64,000 bases of DNA from Lachnospiraceae bacterium. Its GTDB lineage: Bacteria > Bacillota > Clostridia > Lachnospirales > Lachnospiraceae. Location: positions 156,707 to 220,706 of the forward strand of contig CAJTDB010000005.1 of assembly GCA_910574965.1 (NCBI GenBank), in the 5' to 3' direction. The notes beneath the pieces were generated by a model. The model was not told the DNA's origin. It was given only the letters and a program-made list of their open reading frames with translations, and searched no databases. The position numbers were made by a program, and so were the translations under genes. Below, piece after piece: positions 42,091 through 54,116 of the stretch (positions within the stretch are counted from its first letter, which is position 1; each line of letters starts with the position of its first letter).

Positions 42091-42792
42091 ATGAAAAAAT
42101 TAACAGTATTCTTATTATGCGCAGCACTTCTTGCTGCAGCTCTTACGGGCTGCGGTTCTAAGAAGGAAGACGAAGCTCCGGCAGACGGCAGCGGTACGGA
42201 AGCTTCTGCAGACAGCATCAGTACGGAAGCTCCCGCAGATACGGATGCCGAAAAACCGGCAGAAGATCCGGAACAGGCAGACAGCAGCCTTTTAACCGGA
42301 CTTCATCATGCAGAGATTGAGATCGAAAATTATGGGACCATCTCCCTGGAGCTGGACGCAGATGCCGCTCCCATTTCTGTCACGAATTTTATTGATCTGG
42401 CAAAGAACGGCTTTTATGACGGCCTTACGTTCCATCGGATCATCAGCGGATTTATGATTCAGGGCGGCGACCCGAACGGGGACGGAACCGGCGGTTCTGA
42501 GACGAACATCAAAGGGGAATTTTCTGACAACGGAATTGAAAATGATATTTCCCACGTCCGCGGCGTCATTTCCATGGCAAGGGCTATGGACCCGGACAGC
42601 GGTTCTTCTCAGTTCTTTATCGTGCATAAAGACAGCACTTTCCTGGACGGACAGTATGCAGCTTTCGGACATGTGACGGAAGGCATCGAGATCGTGGACC
42701 AGATCTGCGAGGACACCCCTGTGCAGGATGACAATGGTACCGTGGCATCCGGCGATCAGCCGAAGATCACATCCATAAAGGTCATCGACTAA
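42091..42792 (+). CDS. Cyclophilin-type peptidyl-prolyl isomerase lipoprotein
   Basis: Extracytoplasmic prolyl isomerase of 233 residues. The signal peptide ends in lipobox ALTGC (Cys 21). An acidic linker of about 45 residues follows, then the cyclophilin domain with FHRIISGFMIQGGDPNGDG, SGSSQFFIVHKD and YAAFGHVTEG. All active-site blocks are present. It is single in its unit, with its own strong promoter and terminator. Confidence 0.93.
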   Translation: MKKLTVFLLCAALLAAALTGCGSKKEDEAPADGSGTEASADSISTEAPADTDAEKPAEDPEQADSSLLTGLHHAEIEIENYGTISLELDADAAPISVTNFIDLAKNGFYDGLTFHRIISGFMIQGGDPNGDGTGGSETNIKGEFSDNGIENDISHVRGVISMARAMDPDSGSSQFFIVHKDSTFLDGQYAAFGHVTEGIEIVDQICEDTPVQDDNGTVASGDQPKITSIKVID

Positions 42793-42810
42793 GCCGGCAG
42801 GTGACAAGAA

Positions 42811-42853
42811 AAAGCACTGCTCTGCAGAATCGAATCTGACAGAGCAGTGCTTT
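42811..42853. terminator. Bidirectional terminator between convergent genes
   Basis: AAAGCACTGCTCTG (42811-42824) pairs perfectly with CAGAGCAGTGCTTT (42840-42853) and has A- and T-runs outside. It serves the cyclophilin gene and the symporter gene. Confidence 0.9.
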
Positions 42854-42872
42854 TTTACTGCCGAAAACAGGG

Positions 42873-44258
42873 TCAGAATCTCGTCGCTTCCATTTCCATC
42901 TCCTGCCGGAGCTTTTCATTCGCTCCTTCCACATTCATTCTTGAGAGCACCAGCGTGATTGCCAGGTTGATAAACATCGGAATCCACAAATACATAAGGT
43001 GGAGCATTCGCATACACGATTCCGGCTGCACCTCCAGCATTCCGTCAAAACCGCTGGCTGCCAGCATCCAGCCCGCGATTGCCGTTCCCAGTCCTCCTCC
43101 CAGCTTCACGCCCAGAGAGGTGCAGGAATACATCGTTCCGTCTACCCGCTTGTGCTTCGTAAGCCAGGTGTACTCGGAACAAGACGCAATGACCGCATTC
43201 ATATCTCCCTGCCAGGGTCCCTGTCCCAGCGCTGCTATTCCGGTAAAGAGAAGCATTAACGGAACACTTCCCAGATACCCTGCCACAACTACCAGCGCAC
43301 GTCCGAGCGTGCCCAGCATATAGCCCCTCAGGTTCAGGCGATACATTCCCTTCCACCTGGCTACCAGAGAAGGCGTGACCACTAAGGCAGCGATCAGCGG
43401 AATGTTGATGGCCCAGGAAAAGACGCCGTACAGATTCTCATTTTTCAGCACATAAGTCATATAATAAATGCCCATATTAAGCATGGCACCGTAGATCTGC
43501 TGAAGAATATACACGCCGCAGATCATCAGATAGAAGCGATTGGAGACCAGAAGTCTCGCTGCTGCCACCAGGCCGTATTTCTCTTCGGTGTTCTGGTCTT
43601 TTGTGCCTCCCGACTCATTGAGCTCCTTTTCCGGCAGTTCTTTTACTGACAGCGCAGAGATCGTATTGACTGCCAGGCCAATCAGCGCATAAATGATCGC
43701 TACGGTCCGCCATCCGGCCGCTCCGCCGCCGCAGCCCGCCACTGCCTTTATGGTAATCGACTGGATCAGAAGGCTTGTGCCAAAGGCAAAGATAAATCGG
43801 TAGGAACCCATCTGCACCCGCTCCTTGCTGTTCTTGGTCACCAGTGCCGTAAGCGCCGAATAAGCAATATTGTTTGCTGTATAGAACACGGCGTTTAAAA
43901 GCGTATAGGCGATAAAGAACCAGGCATATTGTGCAGTTTTGCCCAGATTCACCGGTATTGCAAAGATCGCCGCCAGCGTAACGGCACAGCCAATATAGGC
44001 ATAGAGCATCCAGGGCCTGGCTTTTCCCAGACGGCTTTTCGTCTTGTCGATCATAGCACCAAAGAATATATCCGTGATCCCGTCAAAAAACTTAGATGCG
44101 GCAATCAGTGTTCCGACAACGCCCGGATTGAGCCCGACCGTATTGGTCAGATAGATCATGACAAAGGAGGATAAGAATGCATATACCACGTTTCCAGCGA
44201 TATCTCCGGAACCATATCCTACCTTGTTGTACCATTTTAAATACTTTTTCTCCTGCAT
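42873..44258 (-). CDS. GPH-family sugar:cation symporter
   Basis: Membrane transporter of 461 residues with about 12 helices in the MelB/LacS/XylP fold. Family features: GYGSGDIAGNVVYAF near the N-terminus, SKFFDGITDIFFGAMIDKTKSRLGKARPW between the first helices, and NNIAYSALTALVTKNSKERVQ. It is followed upstream by the GH2 beta-galactosidase in the same direction, so it most likely imports lactose or another galactoside. No PTS IIA tail is present. Confidence 0.9.
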   Translation of the reverse strand: MQEKKYLKWYNKVGYGSGDIAGNVVYAFLSSFVMIYLTNTVGLNPGVVGTLIAASKFFDGITDIFFGAMIDKTKSRLGKARPWMLYAYIGCAVTLAAIFAIPVNLGKTAQYAWFFIAYTLLNAVFYTANNIAYSALTALVTKNSKERVQMGSYRFIFAFGTSLLIQSITIKAVAGCGGGAAGWRTVAIIYALIGLAVNTISALSVKELPEKELNESGGTKDQNTEEKYGLVAAARLLVSNRFYLMICGVYILQQIYGAMLNMGIYYMTYVLKNENLYGVFSWAINIPLIAALVVTPSLVARWKGMYRLNLRGYMLGTLGRALVVVAGYLGSVPLMLLFTGIAALGQGPWQGDMNAVIASCSEYTWLTKHKRVDGTMYSCTSLGVKLGGGLGTAIAGWMLAASGFDGMLEVQPESCMRMLHLMYLWIPMFINLAITLVLSRMNVEGANEKLRQEMEMEATRF

Positions 44259-44444
44259 GAAAAGATTCTCCTATTTGTAAGCTGCGCATCTGACCGGAAT
44301 GTGCCGGAAACGTGCGCCTTATGATAGTTTCTGCATCTGTCCGTACAGTTCCCGGTCAGATACTATATACATTCTGCCGGCTTTTGGTATCCGCTTCCGG
44401 ATTTGATGCATGCTCAGATACCCGAAGCCGCAGATTGCTATCTC
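44259..44444. other. Intergenic region with GCATC-type inverted repeat
   Basis: ATCTGACCGG (44288-44297) pairs with CCGGTCAGAT (44352-44361). CTGCATCTGTCCGTA between them resembles the repeat at 47511-47525. No gene is seen. It may be a processing hairpin between the beta-galactosidase and symporter coding parts of one transcript. Confidence 0.45.
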
Positions 44445-47638
<3,194 letters not shown>

Positions 47639-47716
47639 TTTAGGCTCCTTGTACGCCCTTCTCTTTTATATACTTCATATTATAGCCAAAATGTCCAAAT
47701 ACGTCCATGGACTCTA

Positions 47717-47746
47717 TTGGACAAAGTATACACAAAATGATACAAT
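47717..47746 (+). promoter_or_regulatory. Promoter of the AraC-type regulator
   Basis: TTGGAC (47717-47722), an 18-bp spacer and TACAAT (47741-47746), about 80 bases before the regulator's start. Confidence 0.55.
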
Positions 47747-47825
47747 AAAAAAAGAACAGGTGACAAATTGCCCTGTTCAAAAGTTCCTCCTCTACTGTAC
47801 GCTTCAGAAAGGAGCCTATGACCGC

Positions 47826-48692
47826 ATGTATATCAACTCTGCATATTTAAATCGTTCCCTGGTGGATTTTAAAGACAAGAGCAGGCCGCTCGTTGTAGGA
47901 AGCTGCGGAACCTATCATCTGTACACCCGTCCGCGGCTGCCGACTCACCGGCCGAGGGGCCGGCTGGATTTTCAATTATTGTATATTGCCTCCGGAAAGG
48001 CGCATTTTTATTTTGACAACAGCGAGACAGATACCGTCGTAACTGCCGGGCAGATGGTCATCTACCGTCCGAAAGAACCCCAGCGGTATGTCTACTACGG
48101 AAACGAGCAGACGGAAGTCTACTGGGTTCATTTTACCGGAAGCAATGTTAAAAATATCCTCCGCACCTATGGAATCATGGACCATATGCGGGTGATCCCT
48201 TCCGGTGCCTCCCTGGACTATGTCCGAATCTTCAAACAGATGATCCACGAACTTCAGCGCTGTCAGATCCACTACCCGGAACTTCTGACGCTTCTTCTGC
48301 AGCAGCTATTTATCCTGCTCCACAGACAGCTTACCCAGGAACACCACCGCAAAGACACCTACTTAAATACCGAAATGGAGCTTGCCCTGCAATATTTTAA
48401 TGACCATTATAATGCGGACATCAGCATTGAAGAATATGCTTCCTCCAGAGGCATGAGTGTCAGTTGGTTTATCCGCAATTTCAGGCAGTACACCCATTCC
48501 ACACCCATGCAGTATCTGCTGGAACGGCGCATGACCAACGCGCAGATGCTCCTGGAGACGACCAACTATAATATTACGGAAATCGGAACCATCGTCGGTT
48601 ATGACAATCCCCTGTATTTCAGCCGGATTTTCCGTAAGCAGAAAGGCATGTCACCCTCTGAATACCGCAAGAAAGGTGTGGCAGGTATGTGA
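47826..48692 (+). CDS. AraC-family transcriptional regulator of the galactoside genes
   Basis: Protein of 288 residues with an N-terminal cupin (AraC_binding; DFQLLYIASGKAHFYFDN) and a C-terminal pair of HTH motifs. The motifs are ISIEEYASSRGMSVSWFIRNFRQYT and NITEIGTIVGYDNPLYFSRIFRKQKGMSPSEYRKK. ATG at 47826 follows GAAAGGAG; the open frame upstream to 47445 only reads through the leader repeats. It is divergent from lacZ, so it probably activates lacZ and the symporter in response to sugar. Confidence 0.88.
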   Translation: MYINSAYLNRSLVDFKDKSRPLVVGSCGTYHLYTRPRLPTHRPRGRLDFQLLYIASGKAHFYFDNSETDTVVTAGQMVIYRPKEPQRYVYYGNEQTEVYWVHFTGSNVKNILRTYGIMDHMRVIPSGASLDYVRIFKQMIHELQRCQIHYPELLTLLLQQLFILLHRQLTQEHHRKDTYLNTEMELALQYFNDHYNADISIEEYASSRGMSVSWFIRNFRQYTHSTPMQYLLERRMTNAQMLLETTNYNITEIGTIVGYDNPLYFSRIFRKQKGMSPSEYRKKGVAGM

Positions 48693-48699
48693 CTTTTGG

Positions 48700-49194
48700 T
48701 CATTCTTCCTGCCAATTCAGTTCTTCCGGACGGTCCTCCTGACCTCGAACTGTATCAAGTGCATTATCTACCAGCTTTATCATTTCCCAGATAGACCGAA
48801 AACGAACGGTTTTGTTTCGATCCATCCATGTGATCCTTCCCTGCCAGCTGCTGTTCTGGCGCTGCTGAACACGGATGATAAAGGTTCCCAGTTCTCCGTG
48901 TCTGCTCAGTAATTCCTCATCTTTCATGATCTTCGTCCTTTCTGTGAGGCCGGTCTGCGGCGCCCGGTCCTGCCTGCTCTGAATAAATGTCCGGTCATTC
49001 GTCCCTGGGTATGGATAATTGATCCAGTTATAAAACTGTTCCAGACGGACAAGAAGCTGCTCTACACTCCCAAACTCTGCCCCTTCTCTGCTGTATGCAT
49101 GATAGAACTTTCCCTCCGGCTGGTTCTCTGCCATATGATCTACGCACATAACCACACCGTTCGGCGTACCGATGTACCATTGTGACCTTTCCAT
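48700..49194 (-). CDS. Pilus-locus protein of unrecognised family (paralogue 1)
   Basis: Protein of 164 residues, soluble, with no signal peptide. Two parts are visible: an N-terminal block (GKFYHAYSREGAEFGSVEQLLVRLEQFYNWINYP) and a C-terminal block FIIRVQQRQNSSWQGRITW, followed by RFRSIWEMIKLVDNAL. The same two-block plan is in the protein at 51218-51709 (FTIQVCYRQHGSMQGRLTA ... FRSSLELMRML). Both flank the sortase B and BTAD genes, so they belong to the same system. I know no family name. It is the last gene of the operon, 15 bases after the regulator. Confidence 0.65.
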   Translation of the reverse strand: MERSQWYIGTPNGVVMCVDHMAENQPEGKFYHAYSREGAEFGSVEQLLVRLEQFYNWINYPYPGTNDRTFIQSRQDRAPQTGLTERTKIMKDEELLSRHGELGTFIIRVQQRQNSSWQGRITWMDRNKTVRFRSIWEMIKLVDNALDTVRGQEDRPEELNWQEE

Positions 49195-49209
49195 ATCCTG
49201 TCCTCATTT

Positions 49210-50436
49210 CTAATTCATGATCCTTTGTTCCATCTCCGGTGTACATATGATACTTTTCACACGGTACTGTACGCCGATCCTCTGACGCCGAATCTGGAAC
49301 CGAGTGTTGATCCGTCTCTGGAGGATCTTACAGTTTTCACGGGTCGTATTCATAAGCAGCACCAGATACTGGCCCTTTCCATACTGGTTGACGGCGTCAC
49401 TGCGCCGTACCGAACAGCAGATGGCTTCGCGAAGCCGCTCAGATAACTGCTCCAGTACAGGGCCTTCCCGTACCGGATTGCCTTTGCTGTCTACCATCGT
49501 GCACAGCATCAAGTATACCGACTGTCCGTTTCGCTCCAGCATCCGTACCATCAGACGGTAGATGCCCTCAAACACCGGATAAGGACAGATGTATCCCCCC
49601 GGCGCTTCCTGCCGGTCCTCTGACAGTTCCTCCTGGATCTCATCAAATACCGCATACGGGTGCCCCATCTGGCCTCCTAAGCTGCGCAGCAGTCCCGTCA
49701 GGCGCCTAGAAGGGCGCATCCCCTGCTCCTGAAAATAAAAGGACACCGTATCGTCATAGAATTTCCTTGCCTCCTCTGTCCGGCCCGATGCTGCCAGCGC
49801 TTCCATCGTCACAGTCTCCCACTCCGCCAGCGGGTGAACCTTCGCCGCATAAAGCCCCAGCTCCTCCATAACCGCATAATCCTTCTTTTCACGCAAAAGC
49901 CCTACAGCCTCTTCCATGCACTTGCAGAACAGTTCCCGATACCGCCCGGCCTCCTTCTCCGCCCAGTCCGTCCTTGCCTGGGCTTCCAGAAACTCTCCCG
50001 TATAGCAGCGGCAGGCTTTCAGGCACAGTTCCAGCTTTCGCCGCGGCTCACTCTCCGCTTTCATCTCCTGGTAAATCCGCTCCATCTCCCAGGCATCTTC
50101 CCATACGGGTATTTCTTCCGTCCAGCGGTAGACGCCTCCCTGCTTCCGGATATAATCCGCACCCGGCAGGCAGAACGCCCGCAGCCGCTTTCTGGCATTG
50201 TAAACGATACTCCTCATGGCGTGGCCCCGGTCCTGGACGTCTCTTCCTGCGAAAAGCAGCTCTTCTAGACGGCCGCCTACCGCCCTTTGATTCCGGTCAT
50301 GAATCAAAAGCTGCAGCAAACAGTCAAACTGCGTTTCTGCTGTTCCTCCTGCGATCCTTTTTCCATTCCATGTTACAGAAAACTCCCCAAACATCCGTAC
50401 ATACAGAATATTGTCTGCATCCTTCCCCATCATCAT
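49210..50436 (-). CDS. SARP/BTAD regulator with a degenerate GGDEF-like C-terminus
   Basis: Protein of 408 residues. The N-terminus is an OmpR/SARP-type winged helix (LYVRMFGEFSVTWNGKRI ... RSIVYNARKRLRAF). The middle is the BTAD tetratricopeptide domain (LELCLKACRCYTGEFLEAQ ... HPLAEWETVTMEALAASGRTEEARKFYDD). The last 130 residues resemble a cyclase fold without the GGDEF catalytic loop (SVRRSDAVNQYGKGQYLVLLMNTTRENCKILQRRI). It overlaps the sortase B stop by four bases. It probably controls the operon it ends, and the C-terminal domain may sense a nucleotide. Confidence 0.8.
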   Translation of the reverse strand: MMMGKDADNILYVRMFGEFSVTWNGKRIAGGTAETQFDCLLQLLIHDRNQRAVGGRLEELLFAGRDVQDRGHAMRSIVYNARKRLRAFCLPGADYIRKQGGVYRWTEEIPVWEDAWEMERIYQEMKAESEPRRKLELCLKACRCYTGEFLEAQARTDWAEKEAGRYRELFCKCMEEAVGLLREKKDYAVMEELGLYAAKVHPLAEWETVTMEALAASGRTEEARKFYDDTVSFYFQEQGMRPSRRLTGLLRSLGGQMGHPYAVFDEIQEELSEDRQEAPGGYICPYPVFEGIYRLMVRMLERNGQSVYLMLCTMVDSKGNPVREGPVLEQLSERLREAICCSVRRSDAVNQYGKGQYLVLLMNTTRENCKILQRRINTRFQIRRQRIGVQYRVKSIICTPEMEQRIMN

Positions 50437-51215
50437 TCCACGATCCTTTTTCCTCCTGCACTTTCTGCCGGCACCAACTGTCCAAGAAGCACATATCTGG
50501 CATCGTCAAACACATAAGAACAGGTGGACAAAAGTACATAATTTCCTTCCCCTTCCGGTTCCATAACCGGCTGAAAATCAGATTGCGCCAGCGCGTCCTG
50601 TACATATGTATCAAACTCCTCACAGGGTTCCTTATAAATCGTATACACATCTGAATGGGCAGATACCGTCCGTCCGCTCAGCAAAACGATCTTATAATCC
50701 CTCTCAGGCGTTAAAAACCAGATGATTGGATGCTCTTCATAGAACATTTGTTCTTCCCAACTGGACAGTACTGCGAACATGGACCCGTTTTTCATATTAT
50801 GACCATAGACAATCGTGTTGCAGTCCGCAAAATTTTCCCGATTATTGGCATCTATAAAAATCGTGCCGGCTGTACTGTGAACGCCGTCATAAGAACGCCT
50901 CAGATAATAATCATTGTCCGGACCCTGTACAACCAGATAATCAATGGGGGTGCCTTCACAATAGATCCAGCCTATAATGTCCTCATTCTCTGCCCGCAAA
51001 GCATCAAAATCCACCATGACAGGCGCCGACACCGGCTCTCCTTTGCCGGTATCCGCGCCTGTTTCCTCTGTTCGGACGGTATATTGTTCGGATGCCTGGC
51101 TGTAAAGCTCTTCGCTGACCCGATACTGTTGTTTTGTATACAGGATCACACCTGTGGAGCCGATGAATATTATCAGCAGCATCCCCATGATGATCCGTCT
51201 GATCTTCTTTCCCAT
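50433..51215 (-). CDS. srtB: Class B sortase
   Basis: Membrane transpeptidase of 260 residues: an N-terminal membrane anchor (IIMGMLLIIFIGSTGVILYT), catalytic His in IVYGHNMKNGSMF, Cys in LLSTCSYVF and Arg in DDARYVLLGQL. The long helix between His and Cys is typical of class B. It lies in an operon with a class C sortase, so it may anchor the base of the pilus or the MucBP protein to the wall. ATG at 51215. Confidence 0.92.
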   Translation of the reverse strand: MGKKIRRIIMGMLLIIFIGSTGVILYTKQQYRVSEELYSQASEQYTVRTEETGADTGKGEPVSAPVMVDFDALRAENEDIIGWIYCEGTPIDYLVVQGPDNDYYLRRSYDGVHSTAGTIFIDANNRENFADCNTIVYGHNMKNGSMFAVLSSWEEQMFYEEHPIIWFLTPERDYKIVLLSGRTVSAHSDVYTIYKEPCEEFDTYVQDALAQSDFQPVMEPEGEGNYVLLSTCSYVFDDARYVLLGQLVPAESAGGKRIVE

Positions 51216-51217
51216 CT

Positions 51218-51709
51218 TCAGTTCCCTGCCCCTTTAGCCAAACAGCCTGCTTCTTTGTGCAGATACTCATGCAGCATCCGCATCAGCTCCAGAGAACTTC
51301 TGAAAGAAATCTTTTCGTATTTTTCATCTACTTGAGCCGTCAGCCGCCCCTGCATACTTCCGTGCTGGCGATAGCAGACCTGTATGGTAAATGTCGCCTT
51401 GCTGCCGGGCATATGAGCCGGCATTCCCGGCTTCAGCACAGTCACCGGATAACCCGTTTCCTGAAATACAAAAGGTTCCTGATAGAGATAACGATGCCGA
51501 AACGCACTTTCAGGCCCGGAGACGGTATCCATGATATCCTCCATCTTTAAGAGCATCTGATCCAGACCGCAGAATTTATATTGCTCCCCGTAAGGAAGTG
51601 TGATAAAAGTCCCTTTCGGAACACAATCTCTGTAAGACTGGATATAGACTAACATAACCGAGTCTCTGCCTGCGGGAATATGGTCTGTATACTCTCCCCT
51701 GTCTCTCAT
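51218..51709 (-). CDS. Pilus-locus protein of unrecognised family (paralogue 2)
   Basis: Protein of 163 residues, soluble, no signal peptide. N-terminal block VYIQSYRDCVPKGTFITLPYGEQYKF followed by DQMLLKMEDIMDTV; C-terminal block FTIQVCYRQHGSMQGRLTA followed by SFRSSLELMRMLHEYL. The plan matches the protein at 48700-49194. ATG at 51709 with GGAGG. It lies between the signal peptidase and sortase B genes. A cytosolic regulatory or ligand-binding role is possible; none is shown. Confidence 0.65.
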   Translation of the reverse strand: MRDRGEYTDHIPAGRDSVMLVYIQSYRDCVPKGTFITLPYGEQYKFCGLDQMLLKMEDIMDTVSGPESAFRHRYLYQEPFVFQETGYPVTVLKPGMPAHMPGSKATFTIQVCYRQHGSMQGRLTAQVDEKYEKISFRSSLELMRMLHEYLHKEAGCLAKGAGN

Positions 51710-51733
51710 CTCGTTTCCTCCATTCTCATTCCG

Positions 51734-52273
51734 CTAAGATTCCGTTTTTGCCCTTTGCCTCTTTCTGCGTTCCCTAAGTCTCCCGGCCAGAATATGGAAC
51801 ATACATCCGCAGGCCGCAAAACAGATCACATAAACCTTTCCGACCGTGCTGGTATATACTACCATCATCTGTCCGAGCATTGGATAGTGGGAAGATACCC
51901 TGCCGATCAAAGCCCCATATTCCACATCATTCATATCTTCTTCGGCATTGGCATCCCCTTTTGTCGTAAAAGTTCCCTCTACGATCTTGTTCTTTACCAC
52001 CCGATGGGCAATGACAGAATCATTGCTCCAGAAGGCAATCACATCATCTTCCTGTATTTCCTCCGGCGGGATCTTTTCCACATACAAAATACTCCCGATC
52101 GGAATCTCCGGCTCCATACTTCCGCTGACCACATTGTAGATCTCATATCCCATCAGCCGCGGTACCGTAACCGGCAGACAGGACGCAATCACACTCAGCA
52201 GAATCAAAGTCCCTGCAAGACTGCAAAGGGCGGGAACTAAATTCCCTCCCTTTGCAGTTGATCGATTATTCAT
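51734..52273 (-). CDS. sipW: SipW-type signal peptidase I
   Basis: ER/archaeal-type signal peptidase of 179 residues with two membrane helices, one near the N-terminus and one near the C-terminus. The catalytic Ser is in NVVSGSMEPEIPIGS, and the His of the Ser-His type is in SVIAHRVV. Next come GTFTTKGDANAEED and the GRVSSHYPMLG block. SipW cuts TasA-type fibre proteins in Bacillus. Here it follows three genes with SipW-like signal regions. ATG at 52273 with GGAGA, overlapping the previous stop by eight bases. Confidence 0.9.
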   Translation of the reverse strand: MNNRSTAKGGNLVPALCSLAGTLILLSVIASCLPVTVPRLMGYEIYNVVSGSMEPEIPIGSILYVEKIPPEEIQEDDVIAFWSNDSVIAHRVVKNKIVEGTFTTKGDANAEEDMNDVEYGALIGRVSSHYPMLGQMMVVYTSTVGKVYVICFAACGCMFHILAGRLRERRKRQRAKTES

Positions 52274-53294
52274 CTTCTTGTCTCCTTCGTTTTCGGAGAG
52301 CAAAGAACCTTACAGCAAATCCTCCTGCCAGTACCAGTGCGGAACCGATTCCTACTTTAGCCGACACGGGTATTCCTATCAGCTTTGCAAAGTCCGACGG
52401 CATCTTTACGCCGCTGTCCCCTACTATATCACTGCCGTTGGCCAGCGGAACTTCTTCGTCATCGATAGCCTGAATGTCTGCAGGCCCCTGGGGAACCTCT
52501 TCATCCGGAACCTCAACTCCTGCCTGCCCGGCATCGCCTCCTGCTCCGGCACCATCTCCTCCGCCCGCAGCTTCTCCGCCGGCTGCCGCCCCTCCGGCTG
52601 TTTCTCCTCCTGTTGTCTCTGTTGTCGTTTCACCTGGTACTATGACCGTTGTGGTCGTCCCTGGGACCGTTGTTGTAATGACGGTCGTTGTTCCCGGCCT
52701 TGCGCGGTCATATACAAACGTAAATACATTGTCCGCGGCATTCTCGCTCAGCCGGCCGATCAGATTATACGCCTGGGGCTGATAACCTTCGATATACAGA
52801 TAGGATACTACAGGCCGGTCGCCCACATTTCCATAATATGTCTCACTGGGGGCTAAACTCCTGCCGGATGTATCTTCATAGTTGATCGTATAGGCTACGG
52901 CATCACCCAAGATCCCGTATGCCACTACATAATCCCGGTCCCCTTCTACATAAAAATCGTTATAGTATACCGTATTGTTATCTTTTCCGCTCTCGCGGAT
53001 GCCTTTTACATAATACTTGCTTCCGTCTTTCAGGGAAATCATCCGGCTGCTGAAGTTCACCCTCTGCCCCGGTACAAGTCCTTCAAAGACCAGACATCCG
53101 CCGCCTTCCAGCTTAGGAGACTGCGTTCCATTGTTGCTCAGGTTCCCATTCGGATTAAATTCCCCCTGCGCCCCGGCCAGAAAACGAATGGTATAGGTAT
53201 ACTTTTCCTTCTCCGCCGCCATCGCAGACATTCCCATGGAGCCAGCCAGACAGAGGGAAAGGAGCAGACCGGATATTCTCTTCAGCCATCTCAT
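52266..53294 (-). CDS. MucBP-domain surface protein with membrane tail
   Basis: Protein of 342 residues: signal peptide ending SAMAAE, a beta-rich region, and a MucBP-like domain (AYTINYEDTSGRSLAPSETYYGNVGD ... GYQPQAYNLIGRLSENAADNVFTFVY). A Thr-Val then Gly-Ala-Glu repeat linker follows, then a C-terminal helix with a basic tail (KRRRQE). There is no LPxTG; VPLANG before the helix may be an unusual sorting signal. ATG at 53294 with GGAGGG; the ATG at 53339 adds 15 residues overlapping the upstream gene. Likely a wall-linked mucus- or matrix-binding part of the pilus system. Confidence 0.75.
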   Translation of the reverse strand: MRWLKRISGLLLSLCLAGSMGMSAMAAEKEKYTYTIRFLAGAQGEFNPNGNLSNNGTQSPKLEGGGCLVFEGLVPGQRVNFSSRMISLKDGSKYYVKGIRESGKDNNTVYYNDFYVEGDRDYVVAYGILGDAVAYTINYEDTSGRSLAPSETYYGNVGDRPVVSYLYIEGYQPQAYNLIGRLSENAADNVFTFVYDRARPGTTTVITTTVPGTTTTVIVPGETTTETTGGETAGGAAAGGEAAGGGDGAGAGGDAGQAGVEVPDEEVPQGPADIQAIDDEEVPLANGSDIVGDSGVKMPSDFAKLIGIPVSAKVGIGSALVLAGGFAVRFFALRKRRRQEDE

Positions 53295-53295
53295 A

Positions 53296-54099
53296 TTACT
53301 GTCCCTCCTTTTTCTCTTCCTTCTTGCCAATGAACCCATACATAGACAGCGCCAGAAAGAGCACGCCGCTGATGGAAGAAGCCATGATAAAGGGTGTCAG
53401 GTTCGATTCATCTCCGGTACGGACGATGGAAGTCCCCTGTGCCGATACACGACGGTCTGGATTCGTGACTTCATTCGTACGGTTCTCGGTCTCTTCCCGC
53501 TCCCGCACCACATTCGGATTAAGCTCTACTGCAAAATTCATCTGCAGATCTGCCAGTGTATTCTGGTAATCATTTCCCTGAGTCTCGCCATCCAGCGCAA
53601 CTTCCAGGGTAATGCGTCCGCTCCTGCCCTTTGTAAGCGTATCCAGATAGAAATAATCTTCCAGCGCCGCCGTAGCCTCATGGAGTCCTTCCCGGCTTCC
53701 GCTGCCCTCTTCTCCTCCGACTGTATCACTGTCAAAAAGCGTTGTTGTATTGCCGTCCTTATCTGTATAGGTCAGCCGATAAGTATAAGCTCCGCCGCTG
53801 GTTCCTGCATTGGCACTGCGGTCCTCTAAGGAGTACAGTACCTTGTTGGTCATATACCAGTCTGTGGAGGTGCTGTTTTCATTTGCCAGTGTCAGTTCGA
53901 TGATGGCATTATCCCCCGGCTGCATCCCATAGATCGTATCGTTGATGTCCGAAGTTTTAAAGCTGCTTTCCATTTTCTTGTCGCTGGTAAATGTAACCTG
54001 CCAGTCCGAGCCGCCATAGGAAGTCTCTGCACATACATGCATCGTCATGGAGGCGAACAGGCTGCCGATCAGCAGCAGATGAAATATCTTCTTTCTCAT
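53296..54099 (-). CDS. Exported surface protein with a non-canonical RTGDES sorting-like tail
   Basis: Protein of 267 residues: a signal peptide (MRKKIFHLLLIGSLFASMTMHVCAE), a beta-sandwich region with INDTIYGMQPGDNAIIELTLANEN, which resembles TasA/camelysin-type proteins, and a tail IVRTGDES followed by a membrane helix and basic end. The region before the helix looks like the [L/V]xTGD sorting variants of clostridia. One of three consecutive exported proteins before sipW. ATG at 54099 with GGAGGAG. Confidence 0.7.
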   Translation of the reverse strand: MRKKIFHLLLIGSLFASMTMHVCAETSYGGSDWQVTFTSDKKMESSFKTSDINDTIYGMQPGDNAIIELTLANENSTSTDWYMTNKVLYSLEDRSANAGTSGGAYTYRLTYTDKDGNTTTLFDSDTVGGEEGSGSREGLHEATAALEDYFYLDTLTKGRSGRITLEVALDGETQGNDYQNTLADLQMNFAVELNPNVVREREETENRTNEVTNPDRRVSAQGTSIVRTGDESNLTPFIMASSISGVLFLALSMYGFIGKKEEKKEGQ

Positions 54100-54116
54100 G
54101 ATCTCTCCTCCTTCTC

